DNA from: Haloterrigena turkmenica DSM 5511 | Lineage (GTDB): Archaea > Halobacteriota > Halobacteria > Halobacteriales > Natrialbaceae | DNA length: 64,000 nt | Direction of reading: 5' to 3' | NCBI RefSeq assembly: GCF_000025325.1 | Contig: NC_013744.1 | Span: forward strand, 186,001-250,000 | Shown here: positions 43,954-52,911 of the stretch, in pieces | Numbering within the stretch: the first letter of the stretch is position 1 | How the letters are laid out: each line of letters starts with the position of its first letter | The notes under the pieces: model-generated | Database searches by the model: none | What the model saw: the letters and a program-made list of their open reading frames with translations, nothing else | What the model was told of the DNA's origin: nothing | Made by a program: the position numbers and the translations under genes

Positions 43954-44190
43954 TTAGCCCATCCGCTGCCGTTTCTCTTTGAGGCGTTCGGGGAACTCCT
44001 CGAGATTGTCGAGTGCAACCTCTAAGACGATATCATGTATCTCTCGGAGTTCTTCGTCGCGGACCCCTTCTTTTCGAAGTACGGGGGTGAGTTTGACATC
44101 GAGCTGGTCCTCGAACTCTGTCCACGTCTCTTCGCGAGCACCCTCAAAGACGTCGTCGGCGACATGCTCGACAAAGGCGTCCTCACGCCG
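43954..44190 (-). pseudogene. C-terminal fragment of an unknown protein
   Basis: An open frame on the minus strand with clear coding character (VEHVADDVFEGAREETW, ELREIHDIVLEVALDNL) ends in QRMG and a TAA at 43954. Its upstream part is replaced at about 44190 by the beta-propeller fragment on the opposite strand. Family not recognised. Confidence 0.4.
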
Positions 44191-44192
44191 CC

Positions 44193-44645
44193 GACGGGAA
44201 CACGCTCGTCGTCCACGACCGGGCGACGGGAGCGAGGTGCAGTAAGACCACCGTCTTTGAGGACTACGAGAGAAGCGGCGAAACGACAGTCGCCGCGGAC
44301 GGTGGGACCGCGTTCGTCGCGTACAACCAGGGCGGCCTCCTCGCGGTCGATATCGAGGCCGGCACGACTCGGCGGTTGCACGACGGCTGGGTCTACGGAG
44401 CCGGGGTCGCCGTCGGGACCGAAATGGTGGTTGCCACGGCCGACAGCTCCCAGTACCGCGACTCCGGATACGGCGAGACGATTACCGCGTTCGACCGCGA
44501 AACGGGTGACGTGCGTCGGAACTACGCTATATATAATTTCCACCCGATAACAATTCCACCCATACTCGTCGAGGGTGCCATCTTTTTCGCCACGAGTCCC
44601 ATCGACGGCCTCGCCGTTCTCGGGGACGTTCCTGCGGAGGGGTAG
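44193..44645 (+). pseudogene. Truncated PQQ-like beta-propeller protein
   Basis: The plus-strand frame reads propeller blades: NTLVVHDRATGARC, GGLLAVDIEAGTTR, TITAFDRETGDVR, ILVEGAIFFATSPIDGLAVLG, each with the A-D/A-x-T-G pattern of PQQ-binding-like repeats. There is no start codon upstream; the sequence begins at the junction near 44190, so the N-terminal blades and any signal peptide are lost. Confidence 0.65.
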
Positions 44646-44664
44646 TCATACCGTTAGTGCAGCG

Positions 44665-45537
44665 CTACTTGTTCGGTTTCCGCTCTTGCTCGGGATGGTC
44701 GGAGATGAACACGCTCGTGTCGTTCGGCACGTCGTCGGTGACCCACGAGTTCGCCCCGATACTCACGTGGTCGCCGATATCGACCGGCCCGAGGACGTTG
44801 CTCCCGGCGCCGATGACGACGTGGTCGCCGATGTCGGGATGGCGCTTGTAATCTTTCGCCAGCATGTGTTCCTCGCCCTCCTCCTCCTCGAAGTGGAGGG
44901 CCCCCAGCGTCACGTTCTGGTAGATTCGGACCCAGTCACCGACCGTGGCCGTCTCACCGATGACGACGCCGGTCCCGTGGTCGATGAAGAAGTGGTCGCC
45001 GATTGTCGCGCCGGGATGGATGTCGATGCCCGTCTCGACTTTCGAGTACTCGGCGAGTTCGCGCGCGTACTTGACGTGGTCCGCCTCGTAGAGGCGGTGT
45101 GCAACCCGGTGGGTGAGGATGGCGTGAAAGCCTGGGTACGACCGAATGATTTCACAGTAGCTTTTCGCCGCGGGGTCGCCCTTGTACGCCGCCTCGACGT
45201 CTTTCTTGAGAGTGCGCCGGATTTCCGGCAGTCGGTCGAGTATCCCATCGACGACGCCGGTCAGGTCGTCCGCGTCGCGACTCGAATACGCCGTGATTCC
45301 CTTCCGAATGCAGGTGCCGAGCGCTGTTAAGTGGCGTCTCGCTTCGGCTGTATCGTCGACCAAGTCCGTCCCGTTCCAGCATCGGGGGAACAGAAGTTGT
45401 TTGAGTAGAAGGGGTTCGTCACGCAGAAACTCCCGGCGCGGATACACTCGTGAATCGTCTGTCGGAAACGGTGATTCGTCCGCTTCGTAGGCCGTGACGA
45501 GTTCGAGGTGGGCGTCGCCAGTGTACTCGTATCCCAT
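44665..45537 (-). CDS. cysE: Serine O-acetyltransferase
   Basis: A 290-residue serine acetyltransferase of the EpsC type: an N-terminal helical region, then SYPGFHAILTHRVAHRLYE, the left-handed beta-helix hexapeptides (IDIHPGATIGDHFFIDHGTGVVIGET in outline), VRIYQNVTLGAL and GDHVVIGAGSNVLGPV. It makes O-acetylserine for cysteine synthesis. An insertion EEEEGEEH sits in the catalytic loop after TLGALHF, as in many haloarchaeal members. Intact, and the only biosynthetic gene in this stretch of relics. No cysK lies next to it. Confidence 0.88.
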   Translation of the reverse strand: MGYEYTGDAHLELVTAYEADESPFPTDDSRVYPRREFLRDEPLLLKQLLFPRCWNGTDLVDDTAEARRHLTALGTCIRKGITAYSSRDADDLTGVVDGILDRLPEIRRTLKKDVEAAYKGDPAAKSYCEIIRSYPGFHAILTHRVAHRLYEADHVKYARELAEYSKVETGIDIHPGATIGDHFFIDHGTGVVIGETATVGDWVRIYQNVTLGALHFEEEEGEEHMLAKDYKRHPDIGDHVVIGAGSNVLGPVDIGDHVSIGANSWVTDDVPNDTSVFISDHPEQERKPNK

Positions 45538-45711
45538 TGTGTGACTGGAATACGGTCGATGGACGTAGTTCCTTCACTTTGTCTCCCGTCGGTACGCCTC
45601 GAAAATCAAACGGTGACAATGATTCTACGAACAACAATGGTGAAGCAGACAATGGCTCCCGGTCACACGTGATTTCCGTATCAGAATCGACGAACAATAT
45701 CGACGAAAGCA

Positions 45712-45912
45712 GTGTTCGATGCCAGTTTGCGGATCTTCCCGCCGGAGCACAGGAAGAGCAAGGCCGATCAGTTCGAACGGATTCAAGACCACCTCGAGGA
45801 CCGGCGCGGTCACGAACTTTCGCGGGCCAATGTCGTTGGGGCCTTGATGGCGGACTTCGAGCAGGTCCTCGAGGACACCCGTAGCGGCTCCGTTCTCCAA
45901 CGTAGCGGGTAA
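45712..45912 (+). CDS. Possible small helical protein
   Basis: A 66-residue frame with a GTG start (SLRIFPPEHRKSKADQFERI, ANVVGALMADFEQVLED). Composition is coding-like and helical, but no family was recognised and the frame is open upstream of the GTG without an ATG. It faces the Fic gene. It may be a remnant. Confidence 0.3.
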   Translation: MFDASLRIFPPEHRKSKADQFERIQDHLEDRRGHELSRANVVGALMADFEQVLEDTRSGSVLQRSG

Positions 45913-45931
45913 TGAACCCACGATCTCCAAG

Positions 45932-47089
45932 TTAGTGATCCGGCGGTCTCTCGAGGATGTCGAAGATATCGATCGCTTTGTACTCTTGATTCCGCTGTTT
46001 ACCAGTCGTCTCGACGAGGATACCGTCGAATACTAACTCCTCGATGGCGTTATACGCGGTTTGTCGACTGACATCGAACTCATCTTGAACATCGCTGGCA
46101 GTGAAGTACGGCATGTCGAAGACGCCCCGCGCAAGGCGATGGCTCGTTTTCTGGTGTGGATACCGTTGCTCGTAGTCGCGTCGAAGTTCTATCAGCCGCT
46201 GTGTTCGCTCGTACGAGTCCCGCGCCTGTACCTCGATTCCTTCGACAAAGAACGTGATCCAGTCATGCCAGTCCCCAGTTTCGCTCACAGCGCGCATCTT
46301 CTCGACGTATTCCTGCTTGTTGCGATTCAAGTAGGCGCTCGGATAGAGATACGGCTCGCTCAGATATCCCTCAGCGCAGAGCTGTAACACGATGAGAATG
46401 CGGCCGAGCCGGCCATTCCCGTCCTCACAGGGATGAATCGTCTCAAACTGGTAATGCGTAATCGCGAGATCGACGAGCGGGTGATATTGGCCGCCCATCT
46501 GGATATACGTCTCTAGGGAGTCCATCAGCTCGGGAACCGATTGGTGCGGCGGGGGAACGAACGGAGGCTGACTGGCGTACGGAGAGGGAAGGTGGACATC
46601 GGTCGTTCGCCAATCTCCCACGACCTCACCTTCGTTCCGGACGTTTTCGAGGAGCAACTCATGGAGCGACTGGAGGAGGTCGAGCGTTATCGGCTCGCCC
46701 TGTTTGATCGCGTCGAATCCTTTCTGAAGGGCGCGTTCGGCGTTCAGGACCTCCTGCAAGTCCCGACTCACGTCGACAGTCTCGTCTCTGCTGGTCCGTG
46801 TGTGATGGGCGTATACCTCATCCACGTCGACATCGGCCCCTTCTATTTCGGCGGTCTCGACGGCCTCGAGGCGGACGAGAGACGTGTAGAGAACTGGCGA
46901 GAAATCAACGGTTGGACTGATCCCGTCGATCCGGCCGAGCTGAAAGGACGCGTCGGCGATACGGTCCGTGAGTTCGTCGTCGATATCGATCCCTGTTGAG
47001 AGGGGAAGCTTGTCCGGAATGTAGTATGGATGTGGATGAGACTCGCGATAGTGGCCGGGAGCCGCTTCCGGAAGTTCTCGAGTCCGCAT
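45932..47089 (-). CDS. Fic-family adenylyltransferase-type protein
   Basis: A 385-residue Fic protein. The core motif is HPCEDGNGRLGR starting at H219, with cysteine where phenylalanine is usual; the catalytic histidine and the anion-binding GNGR are intact. TAEIEG (79-84) fits the inhibitory helix motif (S/T)xxxE(G/N), so the enzyme would be autoinhibited from its own N-terminal region. The C-terminus has a winged-helix segment (YFTASDVQDEFDVSRQTAYNAIEEL, in two parts: YFTASDVQDEFDVS and RQTAYNAIEEL). Family members transfer AMP or other phosphates to proteins. The target is unknown. Confidence 0.85.
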   Translation of the reverse strand: MRTRELPEAAPGHYRESHPHPYYIPDKLPLSTGIDIDDELTDRIADASFQLGRIDGISPTVDFSPVLYTSLVRLEAVETAEIEGADVDVDEVYAHHTRTSRDETVDVSRDLQEVLNAERALQKGFDAIKQGEPITLDLLQSLHELLLENVRNEGEVVGDWRTTDVHLPSPYASQPPFVPPPHQSVPELMDSLETYIQMGGQYHPLVDLAITHYQFETIHPCEDGNGRLGRILIVLQLCAEGYLSEPYLYPSAYLNRNKQEYVEKMRAVSETGDWHDWITFFVEGIEVQARDSYERTQRLIELRRDYEQRYPHQKTSHRLARGVFDMPYFTASDVQDEFDVSRQTAYNAIEELVFDGILVETTGKQRNQEYKAIDIFDILERPPDH

Positions 47090-47315
47090 TTGACTACACC
47101 ACGAACTCCGGCCTGTTAATCATACCGCTCTTAAATCGATTTGATTACTGGTATCTGAGGAAGCCTCACTCAAAATACGAGACGGGAGTTTTGGAGAACG
47201 GCCCCCCTCGTGACAGCGGTTGACTGCAGATTACCGCGGACCGCCACCATCTACGTCGGCTAACTGCGTACCTGACGCACTCTTATATCCGAATTCGGTC
47301 GGTTGGTCGGATCGC

Positions 47316-47591
47316 ATGGCGATGAATTTCGATCAGGCCACGCAGGCCCTGACTGACAGCGACGTGTGGATGGATGTTGGCATGGTCGCGGGCGGCTACC
47401 TCGCCCCGTACCTCGTCGACACCGCGACCGGCACGATGCTCCCGTCCGAGATCTTCGGCATCGGCGGGATGGCCCTCGGCGAGACGGTCGTCAACAAGCG
47501 CGCGTTCACCCTCGGCTCGGGTGCGTTCGTCGTCCGCGAGGCGGCCGAGCGCTTCAACGCTCAGGGCATGATCAACGAGGTGCTCGCATAA
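47316..47591 (+). CDS. Small hydrophobic protein, first gene of a virus-like cassette
   Basis: A 91-residue protein with two hydrophobic stretches (VGMVAGGYLAPYLVD and EIFGIGGMALGETVV). Its TAA directly adjoins the ATG of the next gene, a packing typical of virion gene blocks. Size, hydrophobicity and order recall the small membrane protein before the two capsid genes of halosphaerolipoviruses, but this is a resemblance of layout, not a demonstrated match. Confidence 0.5.
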   Translation: MAMNFDQATQALTDSDVWMDVGMVAGGYLAPYLVDTATGTMLPSEIFGIGGMALGETVVNKRAFTLGSGAFVVREAAERFNAQGMINEVLA

Positions 47592-48080
47592 ATGAGCCTC
47601 TCGCTGTACGCCGCGCTGGGCGATACCTTGAAGTACGTCTCGACGGAGACGAACATCCCCGACCAGCTGACGCCCGTCCTCTCGATCAGCCCGAAAGACG
47701 GCGTAGGCGTTCTCATCCGCAACGCCGTCAGCGTCGGGGATAAGATCGGACTCCCGATCTACGGGAAGTTCCGCGATTCGAACGGCAACCTGCTGCCGGA
47801 ACACTCGAGTCGCGCTCGGTTACCAGGTACCGACCGACGAGAGCATCCAGGTCGTCTCGGATCCGAAGGCCACGATCGCGAGCTACATCAAGAACAGCGT
47901 CTCCGACCAGCAGGACGATCGGAAGGTCGACGCCGTCAAGCACCAGCTCAAGGGCAAAAGCTCGAGGTGCGAGACATCGACGAAGCGCACATCCTCGTCG
48001 ATTCATCCGAGCAGATCGACCACGTCCAGAGCGAGATCTACTTCGAGGAGACCGCGCTCGCGGAGATGAACCTTGAGTAA
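47592..48080 (+). pseudogene. Frameshifted beta-rich protein, possible virus capsid-like
   Basis: The first 70 codons read SLSLYAALGDTLKYVSTETN to RDSNGNLLPE. The frame then turns non-coding while the next frame reads NTRVALGYQVPTDESIQVV and ATIASYIKNSVSDQQDD; near 47953 the original frame resumes with KLEVRDIDEAHILVDSSEQ to the stop. Two compensating indels (about 2 and 1 bases, the second in an A-run) explain this. The restored protein of about 163 residues is beta-strand-rich with a single-jelly-roll look. Sequence error is an alternative explanation. Confidence 0.55.
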
Positions 48081-48233
48081 TGGCGATCCAGCGCCAACTC
48101 AAGGCGGCCCTACGACGAGGGTCTCGCCAACACGCGCCTCGAGGTAATCGCTGTCGGCTTCAACGTTGTCCACGACTGTTGGAATGTCCATTGCGCGGAA
48201 TGCTCTCGCCATCGTCTGCTCGTCCAAGGTTGA
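48080..48233 (+). pseudogene. Truncated third gene of the virus-like cassette
   Basis: ATG 48080 overlaps the preceding stop by 1 base. It reads AIQRQLKAA, then after a one-frame shift YDEGLANTRLEVIAVGFNVV, and stops at 48231-48233 after about 50 codons. A second capsid-type gene would be expected here if the cassette is viral; only its start remains. Confidence 0.4.
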
Positions 48234-48824
48234 TCAGTCCTCGCTCTCGTGCTCGGCCTCAAGCTCGACGTCGAGCTCGTCCGTCGATGTCACCTCATCG
48301 TCGCCGGCCGGATCCGGAAACAGAATCTCGCAGTCGACCTCATCCTGAACCTCGAGCACCTGAGAGAGCGGTTTCGTATAGACCGCCGCGGCGTCGTCAA
48401 GATCTTCCACGTATCGTTCGAACACCTCCCGATTCTCCCAGATAGGCTTAAGTGGACCTTGGGACTTGCCAACGACGGAAACTTCGGGTTCCCTCTCGAG
48501 TTGGTCCGTCACTTTGTCGACGAGACTCGAATACCAGTTCTCGTGATACACACACCCGACGTAGTCGAGAGATGAAGCATAGGTGCCCTCACCGCAACCG
48601 AGACGCTTTCTGACGTCCGGCGGGCAGTATGCCACGCTAATATCGCTCTCCTCGATGTTCGGGTGATCCGTCGGCTCGTAGAAGTTCGAGACGATACCGT
48701 CAAAGAACCGGTTCGCGTTCCGCTTGTTCCCGAGGACCTGGGTCGCGATCTTGGTGACGTCGTCCTCCTCGATCTCCTCATCGACCTCGTGACGGATGAT
48801 CGCCGCGCACACAGCCGTTTTCAC
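48234..48824 (-). CDS. Hypothetical acidic protein, possibly 5'-truncated
   Basis: A 196-residue frame with a GTG start, beginning KTAVCAAIIRHEVDEEIEEDD; YCPPDVRKRLGCGEG and YVGCVYHENWYSSLVDKV follow, and the end is highly acidic. The frame is open for about 22 more codons upstream (EKIREFHDILQSRGTRVT) with no good start, so it may have lost its beginning. I do not recognise the family; the location suggests plasmid or virus origin. Confidence 0.45.
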   Translation of the reverse strand: MKTAVCAAIIRHEVDEEIEEDDVTKIATQVLGNKRNANRFFDGIVSNFYEPTDHPNIEESDISVAYCPPDVRKRLGCGEGTYASSLDYVGCVYHENWYSSLVDKVTDQLEREPEVSVVGKSQGPLKPIWENREVFERYVEDLDDAAAVYTKPLSQVLEVQDEVDCEILFPDPAGDDEVTSTDELDVELEAEHESED

Positions 48825-49043
48825 TGTGACACGTGTTCCGCGAGACTGGAGAATATCATGGAATTCTCGAATCTTCTCGTGAGTTTCTTGACCCTAAACC
48901 CAGCCCGGTCCTTGATCGCCTCCCACATGATTAGTTCGAGGAATTCTGGATCAAGAGAGTGTTCACCAAGACCAACTGAACACTACACGGGAGATAGGCC
49001 AAGACGAGATTGGAGATTCGACTCCTGAAGGGAACACGAGGAG

Positions 49044-49625
49044 ATGGATGTCCTCCCCAGTAACATCGATATGACTGCGGCAGAGCCGGAACTTACCCTC
49101 GCACGACGGGGCGGAGTTCGGCTTGATTCCTTCCTACAGCACATCGAGGAAGATCCGGACACGGACTATGACTACCTCCTCGTCGACGCACTGCCTAACC
49201 TCGGGAACCTCACGGACAACTCGCTTCATGCAACCCAGAACATCCTGATCCCGGCGCTGGCGGAGTCTACCAGTAAGCGTACCTTCGAGCTGCTCTCTGA
49301 TTACGTCGACGTACTCGAGGGGGATTACGAGATCACCGTTAATGAGGTCGGCGTCCTTATCAACCGGATCGACGTTCGCAAGAATCGTACCCAGGAGATA
49401 GTCGACTGGATCAATGAGGCCTATGACGACATCCCAGTGTGGGACGCTCGTGAACGCGCTGCCATCCAGGATGCTCTGGATAACGGATCCTCGGTCTTTG
49501 AGTGCAGACCGGAGTCCGATATCTGTGAGGTCTTCCTCGAGATCGCGGAGAGGCTTGACCACCAGTTCGGGTTCCCAGAGCCTACTACTGAGCCTGAATC
49601 TGATTCGGAACTGCTCGAGGCATGA
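49044..49625 (+). pseudogene. ParA-family fragment lacking the ATP-binding site
   Basis: A 193-residue frame that begins inside a ParA protein: DVLPSNIDMTAAEPEL, YDYLLVDALPNLGNLTDNSL (Walker B region, split here as YDYLLVDALPNLG), ILIPALAESTSKRTFELL, VGVLINRIDVRKN. The Walker A and about 90 N-terminal residues are absent. It still overlaps a downstream partner gene by 4 bases. GC content is lower than elsewhere in the window, in line with a plasmid source. Not homologous in detail to the intact ParA at 38.2 kb. Confidence 0.7.
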
Positions 49626-50047
49626 GTGATAGTGATCATGCCAGCTGCCTTCGTGAAAGACGGAATCAGTCTAATCGATCCAAGACGGAAGAGATGGAAG
49701 AGACGGGCAAGAGCACTGAACCAGAAGAACCAGCACAGACGGACCAGCCAGAAAAGACGGGCCAGCCTGAAGAGACTGACAGCACGGACAAGACAGCCAC
49801 GGAGTCAGAGTCAGACCATCCTACTCTCAAGGATGAACAGGTCGGGACGTACCTCTCTTCCAGAGAGCAGCGTGATGAGATGGACTCCCAGTACAAGATG
49901 CTCTCTGCTGAGTATGAACGTGAGTTCGGGACTGACCTCGAGAAGAACCGCCACTTCTACCCGCTCGTTATTAAGTATGGTCTCGATCGTCTCGTCGATG
50001 CTACTGCTTTGGAGGTTCGGTCTCTTCTCGAGAAGTTGAACTACTGA
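49622..50047 (+). CDS. Small partner protein of the ParA fragment
   Basis: A 141-residue protein with a long disordered N-terminal half rich in E, T, P and K, and a folded C-terminal part (SSREQRDEMDSQYKMLSAEY, HFYPLVIKYGLDRL). It mirrors the acidic partner of the intact ParA operon in length and organisation. ATGA overlap with the ParA fragment. Without an active ATPase its present role is doubtful. Confidence 0.55.
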   Translation: MSDSDHASCLRERRNQSNRSKTEEMEETGKSTEPEEPAQTDQPEKTGQPEETDSTDKTATESESDHPTLKDEQVGTYLSSREQRDEMDSQYKMLSAEYEREFGTDLEKNRHFYPLVIKYGLDRLVDATALEVRSLLEKLNY

Positions 50048-50314
50048 GTTCGCCCTGTCTCGTTTTCCGTTCAGTCGGTCTCACTCCGCTCGCAGTCGGC
50101 CGTGTTTCTGCTGGTGGACATCCCTGCCTATTGTCGCTCGGCTTCGCCTCGCTCTATTCTATGCTTCTCGAGAGGTTCTCTCTCGAGTTCTGTTCCCCTT
50201 AGCTGTAGTATAGTGGTTGGACGGGTCTTTGATGGTCGGCGGTGCTGTATTAGCTGGATAATCTCTGGAGAAAAACTAAGCGGATAGATATTAGCCATAC
50301 AGTGTGGTCAATGT

Positions 50315-50734
50315 ATGAGTTCAGATAGTTCGGGTGAGTTCGATGAGATTGCAGAGCGCATCACGGAGGACCGAGGGGCGTTACTCACGGCCCTCTCGAG
50401 GTCAGATCAGAATGCTCTCTCGACGACGGACCTTCGGCGACAGACGGACATCCCCTCTGGTAGCATGAACTATCACATGGATGAACTCGAGCAGCTAGGG
50501 CTGGTTGAAGTCGTCGGTCAGACCGAGGGTTCGGGACGGATCCCGGCCAACGTCTACTCGATCACAGAGTTGGGCCAGTCGTTCCTCGAGTCAAAGTCGT
50601 GGCAGTCGTTCCCGAGTATGGAGTATGTCCGTCGTCTCGAAGAACGGATCGACGGACTGGAACAAACCGTACAAGAGATGCAAGACAAGCACGAGAAGAT
50701 GGTCGATATCCTCGAGCAGATGCAGTCGAGTTAG
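50315..50734 (+). CDS. Winged-helix transcription regulator with coiled-coil tail
   Basis: A 139-residue protein. Residues 15-90 form a MarR/ArsR-like winged helix (LSTTDLRRQTDIPSGSMNYH, LGLVEVVGQTEGSG, ITELGQSFLE), and the last 40 residues are a coiled coil (YVRRLEERIDGLEQTVQEMQ). Such regulators accompany ParA genes on haloarchaeal plasmids. An AT-rich tract ending near 50290 probably contains its promoter. Confidence 0.75.
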   Translation: MSSDSSGEFDEIAERITEDRGALLTALSRSDQNALSTTDLRRQTDIPSGSMNYHMDELEQLGLVEVVGQTEGSGRIPANVYSITELGQSFLESKSWQSFPSMEYVRRLEERIDGLEQTVQEMQDKHEKMVDILEQMQSS

Positions 50735-51465
50735 TCGTCTTTGCTGAGTCGTAGGTCCGAGAGGTCTATCCCGTCTCTATCGTCTTGTTCGGTTTGTACG
50801 TCTTGTTCTTCTTTCCCGTCTGTACTCTCTTGCCCAATCAACGATGTGAGTGGTCGCGGTTCGCCCTCGTAGATCTCGAGGTCGGTTTCGTCGACGGGAT
50901 CGTTCGGGATGATGATGATGTCCCACTCGCTCGGATCGATCGACGCGGTCTCGTTCAGTTCCCACTCTGGGATGAACGGCTTCTTGATCGGAACCCAGTC
51001 GTCGGTGTTCTCGATGTCGGACTCGGTTGCCGGGTAGTGACTGACTGCGGAGACCACTGACTTCACGTCGGGGAAGCGTGCGTGTTCGTTCCCAGCACTG
51101 TCTCGGAGCAGTATCTTGCCGGAATCCTGGTCATGGAGCCAGACGGTCTCGCGTCCAGTGGCTGGTCGGTAGACGTGCTCGCCGCTGATCGAGAGGTTCC
51201 CCGAGTTGTAGTATCGTTCGTGCTCGCCGTCCCACTGATGGGAGTAGTGGCCGTTCTCTGTAAGTGTACGCCAGATGTTCGGAGCAACGTCTTCCCGACA
51301 CGCGAAAAGACACCGCTGTCCGAAGTTGGCTGCTTGGACTAAGTTGAGCCATGTCTGTGCGGGCTTCGATTCTCCTGTCGATGACTCGGCTTCGATGGCT
51401 ATCTCAGCACCTTCGGGGAGGTGGTAGAGCAGGGGGTTTTCCGCTTCGAACTCGTCTTGAGGAGC
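50731..51465 (-). pseudogene. 5'-truncated plasmid gene, C-terminal 244 codons
   Basis: The minus-strand frame runs from a stop at 51466-51468 to 50731 without any proper start. It reads DEFEAENPLLYHLPEGAE, TWLNLVQAANFGQRCLFACR, WRTLTENGHYSHQWDGEHE, ISGEHVYRPATGRETVWLH, and the last 111 residues from KSVVSAVSHYPATESD. The later part overlaps the winged-helix gene stop by 4 bases. It seems the end of a large plasmid protein of unknown role, cut at the junction near 51.45 kb. Confidence 0.5.
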
Positions 51466-52634
51466 TCACCGCGAAACTCTCGGCCGGCGAGTACGAGGAT
51501 CGCGACCGGTTCCGTGGATCGATCATGCGCTCGGCTCACGGCCTTGCTGGCTCGATCATCCATCTGTTCGACGCTCTTGGGATCGATGTCACTCGGGAAC
51601 TCCGAGTCCCGGGTGGACTCGGTGCTGACACACTCCACGAACTCGCGACTGCAATCGGCATTTCGACGGCACTTCAGTCGAGATACGGTGCATTCGCCTG
51701 CTATCGGCAACTGTTCGAAGCTCGTGAGGAGAAGCGACGGACTGCCCTCTCGCCGACCGTCGATGCCGGCGACCCGCTGGGGACGCTCATTGGCTCTCTG
51801 GTCGTTCGTGGGAAAGATATCCATCGACTCCGCCCGCCCCTCGAGGAATCGCTCGAGCGCCCAGCAACAGTCGCTGAGGGCGCGCCTGAGTTTGCAATCC
51901 ACGTTTCTCTTTCGACGGTCGATCGGACGGCCTACGCGGCGACTGCGACGCGGATTCTCCAGTCGAAAAACCTCCGCCTAACTCGAGAGATCGTCTCGCT
52001 GCTGCATGCAGTGACCGGCTCGCCGTATGCCGCCGCTCAGGCACTCCAGCAACTCGCCGGCGAAGACGAACACCGAGAACTCCGACTAGACGAACTCCGC
52101 TATGCGCTGGGAACGCTCGAGCCGAAGCAATTGCTCTCTGATCTCCCACCGGCAGTTGGCCAAATCATCCACGCGTTGCTCACAGCCGAGTACCGACTCT
52201 CACAACGCGAACTCGCTGAGCGGGCAGCTGTCTCAGCACGGACGATTCGGAAGTATCGCGATCGGCTTGAGGCACTCGATCTCATCCATATCGATACGAA
52301 TGGGTACCGATTGACGGTGCCGTTCCAGACAACTACTGAACGCCGCGATCCTGTTGTTCCAGCTGTTCTCGAGGACACCCAGACGCTACTCGACACAACT
52401 GATGCACTCCTCGAGATAATGGTGCCACCAGACCGGTACGGTGATCCTGACGACGTACTTGGGAGTGCACTCTTTTGGCCACTGGATCCGTCACGATTGC
52501 TTGATCATCCGACGGTCGGCCCGTGGCTGCGCGTAGCAGCTGCGCTCACAGCGACAGAAGCCATCGAGGACACTCGAACTCTTCAGATGGGGCCGTCACT
52601 CAAGCAGCGAGCACTGCCTCAGACGCCACCATAG
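51453..52634 (+). pseudogene. 5'-truncated plasmid-type winged-helix protein
   Basis: About 394 codons of clear coding sequence from RTRLEELTAKLSAGEYEDRD onwards. It includes SIMRSAHGLAGSIIHLFDAL, ATAIGISTALQSRYGAF and a helix-turn-helix SQRELAERAAVSARTIRKY near residue 270. The frame is open to a start at 51351, but residues before 51453 come from the antisense of the neighbouring gene and are not authentic. The family recurs on haloarchaeal plasmids and integrated elements; function unknown. Head-to-head with another truncated gene. Confidence 0.55.
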
Positions 52635-52910
52635 GCTCTACTCTCTCCGTGTCTGCGAGCCTGTCTACCGCGTTGTCGATGTCTTTGATAGCGCGTTTGA
52701 TGGCCTTCTGGACGAGGTTGGCGTGGAGATAGTCGGTTTCCTCGCGGAGGTCTTCATAGAGGGCGTCTTCGGCTTTTGACTTGCTCGTGATGCAGTCCTC
52801 GTCCGGGTAGCGCCACGCCCACTCGCTGGTGCGGTTTGCGCAGTAATGGAAGAGGTCGTTGGTGGCGTGGAGGTCACTCTTGCGGTCGTCGGGCACCTCG
52901 AATCGGTCTG
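52600..52910 (-). pseudogene. TnpB (IS200/IS605-type) N-terminal fragment
   Basis: The frame reads FEVPDDRKSDLHATNDLFHY, CANRTSEWAWRYPDEDC, YLHANLVQKAIKRAIKDIDN: the conserved opening of haloarchaeal TnpB proteins. It is cut after about 85 residues and runs into the end of the neighbouring plasmid gene; the catalytic RuvC domain and zinc finger are missing. No TnpA is present. Confidence 0.75.
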
Positions 52911-52911
52911 A

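Noticed and set aside
46996-47223. A 75-codon frame between the Fic gene and the virus-like cassette
   Set aside because: It overlaps the Fic start region and shows no family or composition support.
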